NCBI GenBank assembly: GCA_026014815.1
Contig: JAOZHP010000041.1
Span: 1-64,000, forward strand
Source of the DNA: Candidatus Bathyarchaeota archaeon
GTDB taxonomy: Archaea; Thermoproteota; Bathyarchaeia; TCS64
Length of the DNA: 64,000 nt
Direction: 5' to 3'
Positions 61,296-64,000 of this stretch are shown in pieces. The notes under the pieces are model-generated. The model saw only the letters and a program-made list of their open reading frames with translations. It was not told the DNA's origin and ran no database searches. Position numbers and translations under genes: made by a program. Positions within the stretch are counted from its first letter, which is position 1; every line of letters starts with the position of its first letter.

Positions 61296-62055
61296 GACTT
61301 GGAGACTCATAGACATGCGCATCGAGGACGCGCCCACACAGATGGCCATAGACGAGGCGATAGCCATGGCCCGCATCAAGGAAGGCACCCCCAACACCAT
61401 CAGGCTCTACAGGTGGAACCCAAGCGCGGTAAGCATCGGATACTTCCAGAGCATAACGAAAGAGGTGAACCTAGACGCCTGCAAGGAGTACGGAGTGGAC
61501 GTCATCAGGCGTATCACGGGCGGTGGAGCAGTCTACCATGACTACAACGGCGAGATCACCTACAGCCTCGTAGCCCCCACTAACCACCCAAAGATGCCGA
61601 GAGATATCTTAGCCAGCTATGAACTCATCTGTGGCGCCATAGTTAACGGTTTGAAGGAGCTGGGTGTGGAATCGGAGTTCAAGCCTGTTAATGATATTGT
61701 TGCCGGTGGTAAGAAGATCAGTGGTAACGCACAGACGCGGCGCCACGGCGTGATCCTACAGCATGGCACCATCCTCGTGGACAGTGATATCAGGCGAATG
61801 TTCCAAGTGCTCAGGGTCAGCGACGTCAAGATCAGTGACAAGCTCATCCAGGCAGTGGAGGAGCGTGTAACCAACCTCCGCAGATACTTGGAGAGAGACA
61901 TCAGCTTCGACGAGAGCAGAGAGGCTTTGATTCACGGGTTCGAGAACACCCTCGAAATCAAGCTAGAGGCAGGGGAGTTGACGAGCGGCGAGAAGAAACT
62001 TGTGAATGAACTCCATGAGAAGTACAGCAGCAAGGAGTGGGTGTTCCAGAGATGA
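61288..62055 (+). CDS. lplA: lipoate-protein ligase, catalytic subunit A
   Basis: 255 residues from ATG 61288, which overlaps the previous stop (a TTG at 61279 is possible). Motifs: RLYRWNPSAVSIGYFQSITK, RRITGGGAVYHDYNGEITYS (RRxxGGGxVxHD), PVNDIVAGGKKISGNAQTRR (lipoyl-AMP Lys). The C-terminal domain is lacking, as in archaeal bipartite ligases. Attaches lipoate, or octanoate in the LipS pathway, to carrier proteins such as GcvH or E2. Confidence 0.92.
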   Translation: MTETWRLIDMRIEDAPTQMAIDEAIAMARIKEGTPNTIRLYRWNPSAVSIGYFQSITKEVNLDACKEYGVDVIRRITGGGAVYHDYNGEITYSLVAPTNHPKMPRDILASYELICGAIVNGLKELGVESEFKPVNDIVAGGKKISGNAQTRRHGVILQHGTILVDSDIRRMFQVLRVSDVKISDKLIQAVEERVTNLRRYLERDISFDESREALIHGFENTLEIKLEAGELTSGEKKLVNELHEKYSSKEWVFQR

Positions 62056-62324
62056 GGACAGCAGAGTACAAGGTTCCAGGCGGCAAACTGCTTACCGCTG
62101 AGGTGGAGGAAAAGAACGGCGTACTGGTTCACGTGAAGATAAGCGGTGACTTTTTTATGCATCCCGAGGCCGCGATAATTGACCTTGAGGCCGCTCTCTG
62201 TAACTCACCGACAGATGAGATTGAGGACAGAGTCGAGCGGTTCTTTTACGTGAATAAAGTCTCGCTTTTCGGTGTTTCTCCTGAGGACTTTGTTAAAGTA
62301 ATCAAATTAACTATTATACAATAA
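62052..62324 (+). CDS. lplB: lipoate-protein ligase, accessory subunit B
   Basis: 90 residues from ATG 62052, overlapping the lplA TGA (ATGA). AEYKVPGGKLLTAEVEEKNG and VKISGDFFMHPEAAIIDLEA match the C-terminal domain of bacterial LplA, encoded separately in Thermoplasma-type systems. The catalytic subunit needs it for adenylation. Third gene of a tightly overlapping operon. Confidence 0.88.
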   Translation: MRTAEYKVPGGKLLTAEVEEKNGVLVHVKISGDFFMHPEAAIIDLEAALCNSPTDEIEDRVERFFYVNKVSLFGVSPEDFVKVIKLTIIQ

Positions 62325-62434
62325 ATTTACCATTAAAAATTATAATATAATATATATTATAATATTTATAACCGTTTTCTATAATATTACTTTTTTTCTT
62401 ATACTTCAACAAGCTTGATGATATTTACACGAAT

Positions 62435-63325
62435 TCACTGGATAGGAGGCTTCCGAATCAGCCTATCCTCAAGGCTTCTAGGGGTGGCGCAGCAGCCGTC
62501 GATACGTTTAACCTTGTAGCCTTGTTTCTCTGCCCATCTCTCAGTAGATCTTGAGGCTAACGCGATTCTATCAACGCCTGCCTTGATTGCCTGTTGCTCT
62601 AGCTGAGTCTTGTATCCTCTGCTTCTCATGCAGCCGAGGGCGATGTCACTGCCTGGGCTCACCTTTTTCGCTTCCTTGATTAGAGCAACAATGTCATCGA
62701 TTGCAGGTGCGTTGACGTCCGCCATGGGTGTATCGGGTGTGGGTATCAGGCTGATGAACTCGATGACCTCTGGCTCGATGCTTGCGGCTACTTCAAGTGC
62801 CTTGTACTCGCCTCGTACTTCACCGTAGTGTAGTCCAACGCAGATGTGTGGGGCAACTTGGAGTACGCCTGCCTCCTTCAGGTTCCTGAGTGTCTCACCG
62901 TACTCCTCGACGGAAGCATCCAACCCGTACACCTGCTTCAATGTCTCACTGTCTCCGACGAGGTCCACTGACGCGATATCGATCCCTGTTGAAGCGATGT
63001 CCTCTGCGTCAGTCTTCGAAAGCATTCCGGTGTGGAGGTTCACTATGAGGTCTGTGTTGTCCTTGACCCATCTTAGAGTTGATATGAAGGGCTTCAAGGG
63101 TACCTGTCCCTCCTTGGTTGAGCCTCCGCTCACGAGTAACCCGACGCCTCCTCTCTGTTCAAGTTTGACGCAGAACTCTTTGAGCTTCTCGGGGTCGCTG
63201 ACGTCAGGCATGTGCTGCAGATAGTGACCCATACAGTGGTTGCATTTGAGGTCGCAGCTGGCTCCCGTTACGGATACACTAGGGAATTTTGGTACCGGGT
63301 AGTAGAATCGAAGCTCTCTCTGCAT
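62435..63325 (-). CDS. radical SAM protein, probable second lipoyl synthase subunit (LipS type)
   Basis: 296 residues: radical SAM motif CDLKCNHC preceded by SVSVTGASCD (around 20), LLVSGGSTKEGQVPLKPFIS, GLHYGEVRGEYKALEVAASI, FISLIPTPDTPMADVNAPAI and a C-terminal GCCATPRSLEDRL with extra cysteines that could hold the auxiliary cluster. Convergent with the lplB operon across an AT-rich 110-base gap. The pairing with the BioB-like gene suggests the LipS1/LipS2 lipoyl synthase. Confidence 0.78.
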   Translation of the reverse strand: MQRELRFYYPVPKFPSVSVTGASCDLKCNHCMGHYLQHMPDVSDPEKLKEFCVKLEQRGGVGLLVSGGSTKEGQVPLKPFISTLRWVKDNTDLIVNLHTGMLSKTDAEDIASTGIDIASVDLVGDSETLKQVYGLDASVEEYGETLRNLKEAGVLQVAPHICVGLHYGEVRGEYKALEVAASIEPEVIEFISLIPTPDTPMADVNAPAIDDIVALIKEAKKVSPGSDIALGCMRSRGYKTQLEQQAIKAGVDRIALASRSTERWAEKQGYKVKRIDGCCATPRSLEDRLIRKPPIQ

Positions 63326-63438
63326 CTCTTGGTCTCAGAACCCCATGTGAAGTGACCGATAAATAGTTTATCACAGCTGGATAGAATGTACTTTTTTATA
63401 CAAGTATAATAACTACGACGCGTTTTTGCTTTTGAATA

Positions 63439-63882
63439 ATGAGCATCCACGGATTGACTGTACAACAGGAACCCACGTTTCCAATGTGGCCAATGGATCA
63501 GATGCATATCCAATCTAACCAAACACTGTACCTCGTTATCATAGTGATTCTCCTAGCGGTGATCATAGTGCTTTACCTCCGGCAAACCCGGGTTAAGCCC
63601 CAGAGCATTAAGCAAGAGGTAGAGAAGGCTAGAGAGGAGGCAGATCACGTCGATGGACCGCTTGAAGTGGCGATGCGGCTCCTCGACGAGAACGAGAAAC
63701 TAGTAGTGGAGACGCTCGTAGCTGAGGGAGGAACCATGCTACAGAAGGATATCTCATACAAGCTTGACTTCACCCGCGTCAAAACACATAGAACGATTCA
63801 GAGCCTAGAGAAACGAGACATAGTGACCACAGTTGATCATTTTAACACGAAACAGGTTACCCTCGCTGACTGGCTGAAGTAA
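63439..63882 (+). CDS. membrane-anchored winged-helix regulator
   Basis: 147 residues: one membrane helix at about 30-47 (LYLVIIVILLAVIIVLYLRQ), a charged linker, then a MarR-like winged helix (LDENEKLVVETLVAEGGTML, KDISYKLDFTRVKTHRTIQS, LEKRDIVTTVDHFNTKQVTL). This topology, a membrane-held HTH facing the cytosol, is common in archaea. The target is unknown. TATA-like tttttatacaag at 63394-63405 lies about 40 bases upstream. Confidence 0.75.
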   Translation: MSIHGLTVQQEPTFPMWPMDQMHIQSNQTLYLVIIVILLAVIIVLYLRQTRVKPQSIKQEVEKAREEADHVDGPLEVAMRLLDENEKLVVETLVAEGGTMLQKDISYKLDFTRVKTHRTIQSLEKRDIVTTVDHFNTKQVTLADWLK

Positions 63883-64000
63883 GCCCCCGGTTTAGCTGGT
63901 GGTAGGTGTTTTCCAGTAAACTGCTTTTAATTCCATGAATTTCTCCGGTTGATACACATAAAGATCCGGTGTGTAACTAATGTATGAGTAGGGTTATTCC

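Noticed and set aside
1-64000. CRISPR arrays, insertion sequences with transposase, rRNA genes
   Set aside because: No regularly spaced repeats, transposase-like proteins or rRNA segments were seen on reading both strands.

Overview
The window is archaeal. It encodes a TATA-binding protein, a prepilin peptidase of the archaeal A24 (FlaK) type, split lipoate ligase subunits LplA and LplB, archaeal receiver/PAS/GAF signalling proteins, and archaeal-style TATA boxes about 25-30 bases upstream of several starts that are leaderless or nearly so. Peptide and amino-acid scavenging genes together with a decaheme cytochrome fit an anaerobic sediment lineage such as Bathyarchaeia or an Asgard group. 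That placement is inference; there is no rRNA in the window.

Layout. 0-2.6 kb: N-carbamoyl-D-amino-acid-hydrolase-like nitrilase and an unusual TBP. 2.7-7.1 kb: a patchwork of an adenosine-deaminase-like gene, partial duplicates of its two ends, and two tRNA-Gln(UUG) copies bracketing an AT-rich islet that carries a Schlafen AlbA_2 protein. 7.3-8.6 kb: NapH-like ferredoxin and a ribbon-helix-helix protein with a clear operator. 8.9-21.9 kb: opine-dehydrogenase-like protein, hydantoinase/oxoprolinase A and B, a broken alpha-alpha-toroid protein, a broken creatininase, D-aminoacylase, TldD and TldE. 21.9-28.8 kb: a divergent dipeptide transporter locus whose binding protein is circularly permuted. 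28.8-34.5 kb: small genes, several decayed. 34.6-36.2 kb: frameshifted amidase. 36.3-42.9 kb: two-component proteins and copper export (CopZ/CopA). 42.9-44.1 kb: VapBC-like pair and remnants of an AprBA-like oxidoreductase. 44.2-47.0 kb: a membrane-anchored UvrD-type helicase with extra domains. 47.4-50.8 kb: anchored nuclease, M29-like peptidase, ASL-like lyase. 51.7-54.0 kb: OmcA/MtrC-like decaheme cytochrome. 54.4-60.3 kb: DUF3604 protein, aldolase, creatininase, aspartoacylase-like protein, HAD. 60.3-63.3 kb: complete-looking archaeal lipoate assembly cluster (two radical SAM proteins plus LplA/LplB). 63.4 kb: membrane winged-helix regulator.

How the genes may work together. The recurring theme is uptake and breakdown of peptides and chemically modified or D-amino acids: Dpp transporter, TldD/E, M29-like peptidase, D-aminoacylase, carbamoylase-like nitrilase, hydantoinase, creatininases, amidase and opine dehydrogenase. 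The decaheme cytochrome offers an outlet for electrons outside the cell. The lipoate cluster would supply cofactor to glycine cleavage or 2-oxoacid dehydrogenases that are not seen here.

Quality caution. At least six genes are interrupted by single-base frameshifts or a stop at a conserved position. Some may be true decay, but one lies in a G6 run, so uncorrected indels in the assembly are a real alternative.
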